Positions 1 through 9,286 of a stretch of 64,000 nt of DNA are shown piece by piece; positions within the stretch are counted from its first letter, which is position 1; every line of letters starts with the position of its first letter. The notes under the pieces were generated by a model. It had not been told where the DNA came from. It saw only the letters and a program-made list of their open reading frames with translations, and did no database searches. Made by a program: the position numbers and the translations under genes. This DNA comes from Vibrio gazogenes (lineage in GTDB: Bacteria; Pseudomonadota; Gammaproteobacteria; Enterobacterales; Vibrionaceae): contig NZ_CP018835.1 in NCBI RefSeq assembly GCF_002196515.1, forward strand, positions 744,001 through 808,000, in the 5' to 3' direction.

Positions 1-60
1 CCAATTGATGGCAATGAACTGATTCATAATCTACTGACTCATTATCTCAAGGCTTGGTAA
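1..60 (+). CDS. 3' end of an unidentified gene
   Basis: An open frame runs from the window edge to a TAA at 58-60, encoding the last 19 residues of a protein (ending HYLKAW). It sits 55 bp upstream of the next plus-strand gene. Too little is present to name a family; it is called partial because the frame is open from base 1 and the spacing suits a gene end. Confidence 0.45.
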   Translation, partial: PIDGNELIHNLLTHYLKAW

Positions 61-115
61 CCAAACCCGCCAGAATAGCGTTAACTCAATCGCACTGGGT
101 AAAAAGGATGCTCCC

Positions 116-1987
116 ATGTCTCATACGACTTCATCACTGCTCTCTTCCCGGCGTTTTTTGCCTTATTTTATCACCCAGTTTTTCGGGGCGTTTAACGACA
201 ATGTGTTTAAAAATACCCTGTTGTTGTTTGTTGCATTCAGCAGTGCCGGACAACTGGCGATTTCAAGCACTCTGTTTATTAATCTCGCGGCCGGTTTATT
301 TATTCTGCCTTTCTTTTTATTTTCTGCATCTTCCGGTGTGCTTGCGGATCAACTGGAAAAAAGCCAACTGATCCGAAAAATTAAGATGTTAGAAGTGGTC
401 ATCATGAGTCTGGCCGCTATCGGATTCATCACCCATAGTTATCTTATTCTGCTCTTGCTGCTTTTTCTGATGGGGACGCAGTCTGCCTTATTCGGCCCGG
501 TCAAATATGCTTTACTGCCACAACAACTCAAACCAGATGAACTGATGAGCGGCAATGCGCTGGTTGAAACCGGAACGTTTTTAGCCATCTTGCTGGGCAC
601 CTTACTGGCCGGTGTGATAGCTTCAACCCCGAGCGCAGAATACATCGCGGCGGGAGCCGTCGTGATCGTCGCCCTGTGCGGCTATCTGGCAAGTTGCTAC
701 ATTCCCAATGCCCCGGCAACCGCGCCGAGTCAACGGTTTCAGTGGCGTCCTATCTCACAGACACGTAACACGCTGCGGATTGCCAAACAGGATCCCGTGA
801 TCCACCGGACCATTCTGATCATCAGCTGGTTCTGGTTTATGGGAGCGACGTATCTGACCCAGTTTCCCAACTTCACACGCGATTTCCTCCACGGCAACGA
901 AGGCGCGGTCTCTTGGCTGTTGACGCTGTTCTCCGTAGGTATTGCACTCGGCTCACTCCTATGTGACCGTCTTTCACGCCATCGTATTGAACTCGGACTT
1001 GTGCCACTGGCCTGCTTGGGAATCTCACTCTTTGGTTACGGTTTGGCCGACGGCGTGCCGGACGCACTCCCCCACACGATGGACTTTACAACCTTTATTA
1101 CCCACACCGGGCTGTGGCCGCTCTTTGTGAGTCTATTATTACTGGGCGTCTCCGGTGGGATGTTTATCGTCCCCTTATACACGTTATTGCAACAACGCGC
1201 CCATCCGGACCAACGTGCTCAAGTGATTGCAGCCCTCAATATCTACAACGCACTGTTTATGGTCATCAGCGCGATTTTAGCTATTGTCGTCCTGTCATTG
1301 CTGCAATGGTCAATCCCCGAGCTGTTTTTGTTACTCTCGCTGATCAATCTGGGCGTTGCCGTTTATTTACTGTACAAGCGACCGATTGAGACACTACGTT
1401 TCGTGCTGGCATGTCTGGCAAAGCTATGCTACCGCGTTCGTTACCGCAATCTGCATCATCTCCCGCCGCAAGGAGGTGCTCTGATTATCTGTAACCACGT
1501 TACGTATCTGGACGCGCTGATTCTCAGTGCCGCTTCACCGCGCTTGATCCGCTTTGTGATGGAAGCCGATTACACCACTGTGCCGCTGATTCGGCCAGTC
1601 TTGAATCGTGCAGGCGTTATCCCGATCTGTGCTTCACACGGCAAAACGATTCGCAAAGCGTTTGTCCAGATTGAACAGGCACTTCAACAAGGAGAGCTGG
1701 TCTGTATTTTTCCTGAAGGACGCCTTTCGTCAGACGGTGAAATCGGGCCATTTCTACGCGGTCTGGACCACATTATTCAACACACCAGCGCTCCGATCAT
1801 TCCGATGGCACTGAAAGGAATGTGGGGCAGTTATTTCAGTCGTCACCGCGGCCGTGCTTGTCGTGGGTTCCCCCAACGCTTCAGAGCCAAGATTGAAGTA
1901 GAAGCGGCACCGCCAATCGTTGCGACCGACACCAGCAGTGAGCAGTTACAGCAACACGTTGCGCAGTTAAGAGGGGCATGGCGGTAG
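116..1987 (+). CDS. MFS transporter fused to PlsC-type acyltransferase (LplT-Aas-like)
   Basis: A 623-residue protein with two parts. Residues about 1-420 are a hydrophobic MFS transporter resembling the lysophospholipid flippase LplT. Residues about 435-615 form a 1-acylglycerol-3-phosphate acyltransferase domain with the HX4D catalytic motif (His461, Asp466 in NHVTYLD) and the substrate motif FPEGRLS near 532-538. In related proteins an AMP-binding acyl-ACP synthetase module follows; here the frame stops after the acyltransferase. The likely role is inner-membrane re-acylation of lysophospholipids after flipping; the substrate is inferred from family only. The start ATG at 116 is chosen because the MFS fold begins a few residues later (FLPYFITQFFGAFNDN). 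Confidence 0.82.
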   Translation: MSHTTSSLLSSRRFLPYFITQFFGAFNDNVFKNTLLLFVAFSSAGQLAISSTLFINLAAGLFILPFFLFSASSGVLADQLEKSQLIRKIKMLEVVIMSLAAIGFITHSYLILLLLLFLMGTQSALFGPVKYALLPQQLKPDELMSGNALVETGTFLAILLGTLLAGVIASTPSAEYIAAGAVVIVALCGYLASCYIPNAPATAPSQRFQWRPISQTRNTLRIAKQDPVIHRTILIISWFWFMGATYLTQFPNFTRDFLHGNEGAVSWLLTLFSVGIALGSLLCDRLSRHRIELGLVPLACLGISLFGYGLADGVPDALPHTMDFTTFITHTGLWPLFVSLLLLGVSGGMFIVPLYTLLQQRAHPDQRAQVIAALNIYNALFMVISAILAIVVLSLLQWSIPELFLLLSLINLGVAVYLLYKRPIETLRFVLACLAKLCYRVRYRNLHHLPPQGGALIICNHVTYLDALILSAASPRLIRFVMEADYTTVPLIRPVLNRAGVIPICASHGKTIRKAFVQIEQALQQGELVCIFPEGRLSSDGEIGPFLRGLDHIIQHTSAPIIPMALKGMWGSYFSRHRGRACRGFPQRFRAKIEVEAAPPIVATDTSSEQLQQHVAQLRGAWR

Positions 1988-2084
1988 TTGTTCAGTTTTA
2001 TTGAATGAAAGTTAAAGACATTCAAACTGACTGATCGTTTATTTCCGTTAGAATGGCGTTCTATTTTCTGACCGTGGTATCGAC

Positions 2085-3077
2085 ATGGCCCCTTTATTCC
2101 GTCGTTTGTTCAGCCGTACTTTTTCATGCGAAACCTCTGACGCGCTCAAAAATGCTTGTCAGATCAAAAACATTCCGTTTGTACTTGGATTACTGGCCTG
2201 TACGACCGCTTATATCACCTCGCCTACAGCACTGGTCATCGGTTTTTTTCTGACCACGTTGGGCATGGTTCCGCAAGGGATTCCTTTAGCCAAAATCACT
2301 AAAAAGCTCCTCGCTTATTCGATAATCGGCCTCGGATTCGGTATTCCGCTGCAAACGGCACTGACCGTCACAACACATGGTTTGGGGTTAATCGTTGCCA
2401 GCTTGTTCACGACCTTGCTGATCGGCTGGTTTGTCAGTGTCCGGGTTGGACTGATGCGTAAAACCGGTTATCTGATTGCCTCAGGGACTGCGATTTGCGG
2501 TGGGAGTGCCATTGCTGCTGTTGCACCCGCCATCGATGCAGATGATGACCAGATTGGTCTCGCACTGGGGACGATTTTTGTCCTCAATTCACTGGCTTTA
2601 TTTATTTTCCCGGCCATTGGTCATCTGCTCAATATGAGTCAGGAAACATTCGGCACCTGGGCTGCCATTGCCATTCATGATACGTCTTCCGTCGTCGGTG
2701 CGGCATCTGCTTATGGAGAAACAGCACTCAAAACCGCAACAACGTTAAAACTGGCTCGTGCTCTCTGGATTATTCCGGTGACATTCGTCAGTACCTTTTT
2801 ATTTCGTAGCGAATCACGAAAAATCACTATTCCTTACTTCATTTTGTTCTATTGTGCTGCGATTGTTTTTCATGATCAGTTCCCGCAATTCTCCGCCATT
2901 TATCATGGCATCTTTGCGCTGGCGAAACAGACCTTAGTCATTTGTCTGTTTTTGATTGGTTGTAGTCTGTCATTGAGTAAGTTACGTCAGGCAGGTCCGA
3001 GACCGTTACTTTTCGGCGTCGGTTTATGGGTGCTTATCTCGGTATCATCACTGAGTTGGATCATGCTCGCTCAGTGA
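2085..3077 (+). CDS. YeiH-family putative sulfate exporter (UPF0324)
   Basis: A 330-residue polytopic membrane protein with about nine to ten hydrophobic helices. The glycine-rich segment [17 protein letters not shown] and the later [16 protein letters not shown] are hallmarks of the YeiH/UPF0324 family. Members are annotated as putative sulfate exporters, but the transported molecule is not settled. The gene is not obviously in an operon. The initiation region has no strong Shine-Dalgarno, so the start could be slightly off. No LysR regulator of the YeiE type adjoins it, unlike in Escherichia coli. Confidence 0.8.
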   Translation: MAPLFRRLFSRTFSCETSDALKNACQIKNIPFVLGLLACTTAYITSPTALVIGFFLTTLGMVPQGIPLAKITKKLLAYSIIGLGFGIPLQTALTVTTHGLGLIVASLFTTLLIGWFVSVRVGLMRKTGYLIASGTAICGGSAIAAVAPAIDADDDQIGLALGTIFVLNSLALFIFPAIGHLLNMSQETFGTWAAIAIHDTSSVVGAASAYGETALKTATTLKLARALWIIPVTFVSTFLFRSESRKITIPYFILFYCAAIVFHDQFPQFSAIYHGIFALAKQTLVICLFLIGCSLSLSKLRQAGPRPLLFGVGLWVLISVSSLSWIMLAQ

Positions 3078-3119
3078 GTCAGCTGACTGGCATCGTGAGA
3101 CACGCACACGGTGCCAGAT

Positions 3120-3287
3120 TTACAGCGAAGAGGTTTGACGGGATGACGATCGGGGAGCGCGTTCCAGAAACAGTGCAACAATCAACAAAAATGCAGTTAA
3201 CTCAGCCAGTGACCGAGTCGCACCGCTGGTCAGCACGGCCACGAAAAGCTGAATGATAATGGTCGCAATCATAAGCCCTTTTTTCAT
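3120..3287 (-). CDS. 55-residue two-helix membrane protein, unknown function
   Basis: A short minus-strand gene opening at 3287 with MKKGLMIATIIIQLFVAV and ending TSSL. An AAGG ribosome-binding site lies 8 bases before the ATG. Two hydrophobic stretches (residues about 4-20 and 28-42) are separated by a short loop with charged residues, followed by a basic, Ser/Arg-rich tail. It lies in the gap between the YeiH-like gene and menE, converging on the former. I do not recognise a family. The good start context and membrane pattern support a real gene, not noise. Confidence 0.55.
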   Translation of the reverse strand: MKKGLMIATIIIQLFVAVLTSGATRSLAELTAFLLIVALFLERAPRSSSRQTSSL

Positions 3288-3367
3288 TAGGTATGCCTTT
3301 TAGTTAATTAAACTGGGTTAATTATGACGAAAAGGCATATCAAACCAAAATTCTGTTTTGGACTAAC

Positions 3368-4816
3368 TCATAACTGCTTGTCTGGATCGCAGCACATCTT
3401 GATTTCAGCATTCAGCCACGTTTTGACCGCAGCACGAGAAATTTTAATCCCTTGCGTACGGCCTTCCATATAAAAATATTCAGGCAATCGGTAATAATCA
3501 TCCGGCCATTTAAATTTCTCCAACCGTCCCTCAAGCCACGCATGGATGTCTGCGCCCATCGACTGCCAACCCTGTTCACACCCAATCACCGCGACCGGAC
3601 GCGCCCCATAGGTTGCATCAGCAACAGGTACCACCACTGCAATATCAATCTGCGGATGTCGGACCAAAACCGCTTCAATTTCTTCGCAATGGATGTTCTC
3701 TCCACCGGAGATAAACAGATTATCAACCCGACCGGTGACATGAAGTTCTTGTGCATGCCAATACCCCATGTCCTTGCTGTCGAACCAGCCGGAATCGTCA
3801 CACAGCGGTGTCAGCGTCCCCTGGCGATAATAACCGCAAGCCAGCGTGTCACCGCTGATATAAATCCGTTCGTGGTCAATTCTCACCTGACGCAAAGGCA
3901 ATACGCTGCCACAACTCTCGCGACCATCGACACGTTTGGCAGTAACCGTTGATGCCGCTTCCGTCATGCCATACCCCAGCCATGTTTCAATGCCGAGCGC
4001 AGCTGCTCGATGGGCAAGTTCCGGCGGAATATGGCTCCCACCGAGCAACACATGTGTCAGTGCGTGAGGAATCGGTTGATCTAGCAGTCGCTGTAACTGA
4101 GTCGGCACCAGCGAAGCATGGGTCACATCGGTCATATCACAATCTTCAATGCGTCCGATCCGCAGACAAGCGCCCGCTCGTAACCAGCGATAAATAATCG
4201 ACAACCCGGACACATGATAAACAGGCAGACTCAATAACCAAGTGTCACTGGCGGAGAAATGAAACTGAGATAACAACCCCTGCGCAGAGGCGAAATGCTG
4301 GCGAGACGTATGGGCAACCGCCTTTGGCTCACCGGTCGAACCGGAAGTAAAGATTAATGAGCTCAATTGCTCAGGATGGTAGTTGGCGGGCTTAACGACA
4401 CTGGGAGCGGGCTGACAATCAACCATGCGACAGTCCGGCAACTGCATCTGCAATGCTGCAGCCTCACTGGGATCGGCACAGAACAGCCACATGGTTTGAC
4501 TCGGACGATAGATCGTCTCCAGTTTACGCTGCAACATGGCAGTCGGCTGTGGCGGCAACAAGGCACTCAACGCCCCGGCATGTAACCTCGCCAGAAACAC
4601 CCAGACGGCATCGGGATGGTTCTTGCCGACCAATGTGACGATATCGTCGGCAGCGACGCCTTGTTGCTGTAGTGCTGCTGCAATGGCGGCAACTTTCTCA
4701 GCCACCGCTTGCCACGTATAAGTTTGCTGCGCGACTTTCAGCGCAATGGCTGTCGGCCGTTCAATTGCCCAGCGCAGCCACGGGGCGTTCGGGTCAGGGG
4801 CATCATTGATCATCAA
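3368..4816 (-). CDS. menE: o-succinylbenzoate--CoA ligase
   Basis: A 482-residue adenylate-forming enzyme that activates o-succinylbenzoate with ATP and CoA in the cytoplasmic menaquinone pathway. The AMP-binding P-loop-like motif LIFTSGSTGEPKA is present, followed by WLGYGMTEAAS and the C-terminal GRVDNLFISGGENI. Length is close to the usual 450-490. It is the last gene of menFDHBCE, and its start overlaps the end of menC by 4 bp, which indicates translational coupling. Assignment rests on both motif and operon position. Confidence 0.93.
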   Translation of the reverse strand: MMINDAPDPNAPWLRWAIERPTAIALKVAQQTYTWQAVAEKVAAIAAALQQQGVAADDIVTLVGKNHPDAVWVFLARLHAGALSALLPPQPTAMLQRKLETIYRPSQTMWLFCADPSEAAALQMQLPDCRMVDCQPAPSVVKPANYHPEQLSSLIFTSGSTGEPKAVAHTSRQHFASAQGLLSQFHFSASDTWLLSLPVYHVSGLSIIYRWLRAGACLRIGRIEDCDMTDVTHASLVPTQLQRLLDQPIPHALTHVLLGGSHIPPELAHRAAALGIETWLGYGMTEAASTVTAKRVDGRESCGSVLPLRQVRIDHERIYISGDTLACGYYRQGTLTPLCDDSGWFDSKDMGYWHAQELHVTGRVDNLFISGGENIHCEEIEAVLVRHPQIDIAVVVPVADATYGARPVAVIGCEQGWQSMGADIHAWLEGRLEKFKWPDDYYRLPEYFYMEGRTQGIKISRAAVKTWLNAEIKMCCDPDKQL

Positions 4817-5796
4817 GACGTCCAGATCAGTTCCTGACTTTCCAGCGCAACAACGGGTAAGTCACATCCCGGCCACGCGGCGACCAACTGTTGCTGAAAC
4901 AGACCGACGGTATCAAGTCCCGGCACTTCATCCGGTATCAGCCAGCGTGACAGTCGTGCCAATTGACACAAGCCGAAGCTCGACTCAATGCTGGAACTGA
5001 TTACCGGTTGCATTCCCAGAGCTCTGGCCTTTTCGATCAAGTAACGGCAGCGTTCAATCGAACCAATCAGCGTCGGTTTGATGATCAGTGCTTTGACACC
5101 GGTCAGGTCTTCCAGACTGAAATCGGGATCATGCAATGATTCTTGTAAGGTTTCATCCCACGCAATCGCGATCCCGGTATTAATCGCAAAGGCAATGCTA
5201 TCGCTCGGTGCTGCACACGGTTCTTCGATATAGGCGATGCGCTGCCGATAAGAATGTGAAATTTTACTGGCAAATTTGGCCGCTTGCTCTGGTGTCCAGC
5301 CACGATTGACATCCAATCGCAGTGATAACTCAGGAATGCTTTCCAGCAACAGATTCACCACCAGACCGTCACGGATCGGCTCATACCAACCGACTTTGAC
5401 TTTGGCGACTTTTTTCGGCAATTCCTGAAGACGCTCGATCAACTCATCCGGGTCACCGATACATAAGGGCGCTGCAAAATAATGCCCTGCTTGTGGTAGT
5501 TCACCGGATAACTCGGCTTCTGCGGCAGACAAACCAAACGCCACGGATGGATATAATGACGAATAGTCAATTCCTTCACCGCGACACCAGCGTGCCAGTT
5601 GCTCTTGAAGCTGTACACCAGCTTCCGTTGAAGATTCCCGGCTGAATCCAACTAATGGTGCGATTTCACCCCGGCCTACCTGATTCTGCTCATGCATTTC
5701 TACGATGAAGCCTTCTCGTTCCAGAAGCTTCTCGTTGCGAAGAATCACGCCGCTATCCATCGGTAATCGATAGCGGTACAGTTTTGCACTACGCAT
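4813..5796 (-). CDS. menC: o-succinylbenzoate synthase
   Basis: An enolase-superfamily dehydratase that converts SHCHC to o-succinylbenzoate. The expected active-site set can be seen in order: Lys in KVKVGWY, metal ligands in LRLDVNRGW, YIEEPC and IAWDETL, and the second Lys in ALIIKPTLIG. The frame extends upstream to 5862, but the start at 5796 (MRSAKLYRY) has an AGAGGA ribosome-binding site at good spacing and gives 327 residues, near the family norm. It sits between menB and menE and overlaps menE by 4 bp. Confidence 0.92.
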   Translation of the reverse strand: MRSAKLYRYRLPMDSGVILRNEKLLEREGFIVEMHEQNQVGRGEIAPLVGFSRESSTEAGVQLQEQLARWCRGEGIDYSSLYPSVAFGLSAAEAELSGELPQAGHYFAAPLCIGDPDELIERLQELPKKVAKVKVGWYEPIRDGLVVNLLLESIPELSLRLDVNRGWTPEQAAKFASKISHSYRQRIAYIEEPCAAPSDSIAFAINTGIAIAWDETLQESLHDPDFSLEDLTGVKALIIKPTLIGSIERCRYLIEKARALGMQPVISSSIESSFGLCQLARLSRWLIPDEVPGLDTVGLFQQQLVAAWPGCDLPVVALESQELIWTS

Positions 5797-5892
5797 TTTC
5801 ACTGATCCTCTTGACCCGATGTCCGGGGGTTCAATCACCACCAGACATCTTATTTCAATCATTGTATTTCAATCGTTGCCGAGCTTTTCAAC

Positions 5893-6759
5893 TTACGGGT
5901 TACGAGGAAACTTATGAAAATCAGGGCGACGTTTTTCATTAAATGCATTGCGACCTTCCTGACCTTCTTCAGTCATGTAAAACATCATCGTTGCATTACC
6001 TGCCAGCTCTTGTAACCCGGCTTGACCATCACAGTCAGCATTCAAGGCTGCTTTCAAACAGCGCAGCGCCATCGGGCTGTGTTGTAAAACTTCCCGACAC
6101 CAGCGTACGGTTTCTTTTTCCAGATCTGCCAATGGTACAACGGTATTTACCAGCCCCATATCCACAGCTTCCTGCGCATCATAAAAGCGGCACAAGAACC
6201 AGATTTCGCGGGCTTTTTTCTGGCCGACGATCCGTGACATGTAAGAGGCTCCCCAACCACCGTCAAATGATCCGACTTTCGGGCCGGTCTGACCGAACTT
6301 GGCATTGTCAGCCGCAATAGTTAAATCACACATCATATGCAGAACATGGCCTCCACCAACAGCCCAACCGGCTACGGCTGCAATCACTGGCTTCGGACAA
6401 GTCCGGATTTGACGCTGAAAGTCTAGTACATTGAGATGGTGTGTGCCTTCGTCATCGCGATAGCCGCCATAATCACCGCGAATTTTCTGATCGCCACCCG
6501 AACAGAATGCATCCTCGCCCAGCCCGGTCAATACAATGACACCCACGCCAGAATCATAACGGGCATCGGCCAACGCCTGAATCATCTCTTTCACTGTCTG
6601 GGGGCGAAATGCATTGCGAACCTGTGGACGGGCAATGGTAATTCTCGCAATCCCATCATCCGATTTATGATAGTGGATATCTTGATACTCACCGCTACAA
6701 TCGTTCCAGTTGACCGGTGCATAAAGTTCTTCTTCACTGATACCTACAGTAATTGTCAT
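5893..6759 (-). CDS. menB: 1,4-dihydroxy-2-naphthoyl-CoA synthase
   Basis: A 288-residue crotonase-fold enzyme that closes the second naphthoquinol ring, turning o-succinylbenzoyl-CoA into DHNA-CoA. Family features include [17 protein letters not shown] near the N-terminus, the [14 protein letters not shown] loop, the oxyanion-hole region [19 protein letters not shown], and [19 protein letters not shown]. Length matches E. coli MenB (285). It lies directly after menH (3-bp gap) and before menC. Confidence 0.96.
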   Translation of the reverse strand: MTITVGISEEELYAPVNWNDCSGEYQDIHYHKSDDGIARITIARPQVRNAFRPQTVKEMIQALADARYDSGVGVIVLTGLGEDAFCSGGDQKIRGDYGGYRDDEGTHHLNVLDFQRQIRTCPKPVIAAVAGWAVGGGHVLHMMCDLTIAADNAKFGQTGPKVGSFDGGWGASYMSRIVGQKKAREIWFLCRFYDAQEAVDMGLVNTVVPLADLEKETVRWCREVLQHSPMALRCLKAALNADCDGQAGLQELAGNATMMFYMTEEGQEGRNAFNEKRRPDFHKFPRNP

Positions 6760-6762
6760 AAT

Positions 6763-7578
6763 CTACCTATCTTGTTTAAGCTGTCGTCTCTGTTGAGCGA
6801 GTTGTGTCCGAAGACACCGGGCAAACGCCTCGGGTCGCTCCTGATGGACATTATGTCCTGCCTGCAAAACAATCTGTGTTGGCAACCCGCTGGATTCAGC
6901 AAGTTGACGAAATTTTTGATCGCGTTCCCCACAGATGTACTGAACGGGAATCGGCTGTGTTTTCAATGCCGGTAGCAAGTCCGGCTGCAAAGCCAACGAT
7001 GTCGCACGCATCATCGCTGCAATGGCGGTGCCAAGATTATCACTCCGTCGGGTGATCAAATCTTGTCTTTGCTCATCATTGAGTGAAGAAAATACCGGCT
7101 GCTGATACCAACTGATTAAAACATCAGCAATCGGCTCTGATGCGAAGCGATTCGCCCAAGCTTGATCCTGTTGCCAGCGCGCCTGACGAGCGGACTCATC
7201 ATGCAATCCGAAGTTCCCCCCTTCAATCACCAACGTGGTCATATTCAAGGCCGACCAAGCCCCGTGAACGGCGCCGTACATCGCTAACCGTCCTCCCAAC
7301 GAATAGCCAATCAGCACCAGCGGCTGCGCTGAGGGTAAACGGCTCGCAATCGTCCGGGCAATCTGCGCACAAACGTCGTCAAAATCGCTACAACGCAGCT
7401 CACGGCTATGTCCGTGTCCACACAAATCGATGGTCAAACAAGGGAAGTCGCGTAAATGAGTCAGGGTTTTCGACCAGTCGTCACTGCTGCCCAGTAAACC
7501 ATGTAAAAAAACCAGCACGGGTCGATCCTGATTAAGCTCCGTCTCCGCTGGCGTGTAAACGCTATAAAGTACAGACAT
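6763..7578 (-). CDS. menH: SHCHC synthase (MenH), alpha/beta hydrolase
   Basis: An alpha/beta-hydrolase that eliminates pyruvate from SEPHCHC to give SHCHC. The oxyanion motif LHGLLGSSDDW and the nucleophile elbow GYSLGGR are visible, with a late His in LQAGHNVHQERP completing the triad. The frame opens at 7626, but ATG at 7578 (MSVLYSVYTPA) gives a 271-residue protein and overlaps the menD 3' end by 17 bp, a typical coupled arrangement. It is the third gene of the men operon. Confidence 0.9.
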   Translation of the reverse strand: MSVLYSVYTPAETELNQDRPVLVFLHGLLGSSDDWSKTLTHLRDFPCLTIDLCGHGHSRELRCSDFDDVCAQIARTIASRLPSAQPLVLIGYSLGGRLAMYGAVHGAWSALNMTTLVIEGGNFGLHDESARQARWQQDQAWANRFASEPIADVLISWYQQPVFSSLNDEQRQDLITRRSDNLGTAIAAMMRATSLALQPDLLPALKTQPIPVQYICGERDQKFRQLAESSGLPTQIVLQAGHNVHQERPEAFARCLRTQLAQQRRQLKQDR

Positions 7579-9286
7579 GCTGGATGACCTGCTGAATATG
7601 TTGTGCTGCCTGACCGGCAGGGACACTGATTTCGATAATCAAACCATGCTTGCCGTGTTCGAAATGCTGCGTGACACAGTCTGTCAATGCACTCACACTA
7701 TCGGGCTTGGCATAGCGCAACCCAAACTGGGCAGCTGCATGTTGAAAATCATAACCATGTGGCATCTGATACAAGTCGGTTTTCTGCTGCTGTGGCACTG
7801 GCAGTAAGTCAAAAATCGCCCCACCGTCATTATTGGTCACCACAATCACAAAAGGCTGAGGCGTACGAGTCAATAAAGCGAGCGAATTGAGGTCATACAA
7901 AAGTGATGTATCGCCGAGCATTAACAACATCGGTTGCTGTCGCGCTTGCTGAACACCGGCTGCCGTTGCCACCAGCCCATCAATACCCGACGCTCCCCGG
8001 TTAGAATAAACGTTCTGATGCGCGACCTTGCCGAACATGTCCACCAAGCGCACCATCAAACTGTTCCCGAAAAATAAATCGGCTGCGGGGGCAAGCGTTG
8101 CCACTGACTGGCCGACATCTAATTCCGAAATGGATGCCGAACGCTGTGCAACTTGCTGTACCACCGCCGGAATTTGACCAATCAACGGGAGTAACGCATC
8201 CGCCCACCCCGCTGATGACCCGACCGTTTGTGCCTGATTCTGCTCGACTTGAGCATCAACCCAAGCCTCAATCGGTGCGACAATCTGCTGTTGTGGCAGG
8301 TGTGACGGATTGTTGCGTTTCTCATCCGGAGAAATCAACAGATAACGACTTCCGTGTTGCATGACATGCTGTTGCAACCATTGATTCAGCCGTTTGGAAA
8401 CCAGTTGTCCTCCGAACTGAACGATGACGTCACATTCAGACAAGATTTGCAGGGCGGTGCGATGGTGAAGCCAGATATCGAAATATGCCCAGTCACTTGA
8501 GACACCGGACTGAGGATCACAGAATACCGGCCAGCCCAACCGCTGCGCGAACGCTTTCGCTTGCTCAGCCTCGGCCAACGTCAGAGAACCGATAATCACC
8601 ACACCACGCTGACAGAATAGTGTCGGGTCAGACGGCAGCGGTAACTGCGGTTCGCTTTGCTTGATAATATAAGGCTCTCGCTTCGCCAGCCACGGCAGAA
8701 CCCCAGCCAGATAAACCGCATCGTCGATAACTTCATCTTGCTCCGGTATATACAAGGGTTCGGGAAACGGACAATTGATGTGCACCGCACCACCACGGCG
8801 CGCCTGCACAAAGAGTGCCTGATCAAGCGTGGTGAGCAGCCAGTTGGGCGCAATGACCGTGGACGGACTGGGTAAGTTAACCGCATGGGCCACGTGTGCA
8901 GTAAAGATTCCCGGTTGTTCAATCGCCTGATTCGCACCACAGTCAACCAGTTCCACCGGTCGGTCTGCGGTTAACAACACCAGTTTTTCCCCCGTCAGAT
9001 TGGCTTCAACCACACACGGGAGCAAATTTGCCACCGCGGTGCCCGATGTCACAATCACGGCAACCGGTTGATGACTGGCTTTCGCCAACCCTAACGCCAG
9101 ATAGCCCAAGCCTCTTTCGTCAAAATGACGATGGAGCCGCAGGGCCGAATGCGCATCGGCTTCGAGTGTTAGCGGTGTCGAACGGGATCCCGGTGCAACA
9201 CACACATCACGTACACCCAGACGCGATAATTCTTCCAGAATCAACCGACTCCAGACGCGATTCATCACCGCTTGTTGAGATTTCAC
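7562..9286 (-). CDS. menD: SEPHCHC synthase (MenD), ThDP-dependent
   Basis: A thiamine-diphosphate enzyme that joins isochorismate and 2-oxoglutarate-derived succinic semialdehyde. The N-terminal GVRDVCVAPGSRSTPL and the later GDTSLLYDLNSL (ThDP/metal binding) mark MenD. The longest open frame starts at 9361, but a GTG at 9286 overlaps the menF stop (GTGA) and follows a GAGGA ribosome-binding site at 9 bases. This gives 574 residues beginning KSQQAVMNRVWSRLILEEL, aligning with the E. coli N-terminus. An ATG at 9265 is a less likely alternative. Confidence 0.93.
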   Translation of the reverse strand: MKSQQAVMNRVWSRLILEELSRLGVRDVCVAPGSRSTPLTLEADAHSALRLHRHFDERGLGYLALGLAKASHQPVAVIVTSGTAVANLLPCVVEANLTGEKLVLLTADRPVELVDCGANQAIEQPGIFTAHVAHAVNLPSPSTVIAPNWLLTTLDQALFVQARRGGAVHINCPFPEPLYIPEQDEVIDDAVYLAGVLPWLAKREPYIIKQSEPQLPLPSDPTLFCQRGVVIIGSLTLAEAEQAKAFAQRLGWPVFCDPQSGVSSDWAYFDIWLHHRTALQILSECDVIVQFGGQLVSKRLNQWLQQHVMQHGSRYLLISPDEKRNNPSHLPQQQIVAPIEAWVDAQVEQNQAQTVGSSAGWADALLPLIGQIPAVVQQVAQRSASISELDVGQSVATLAPAADLFFGNSLMVRLVDMFGKVAHQNVYSNRGASGIDGLVATAAGVQQARQQPMLLMLGDTSLLYDLNSLALLTRTPQPFVIVVTNNDGGAIFDLLPVPQQQKTDLYQMPHGYDFQHAAAQFGLRYAKPDSVSALTDCVTQHFEHGKHGLIIEISVPAGQAAQHIQQVIQHVCTL

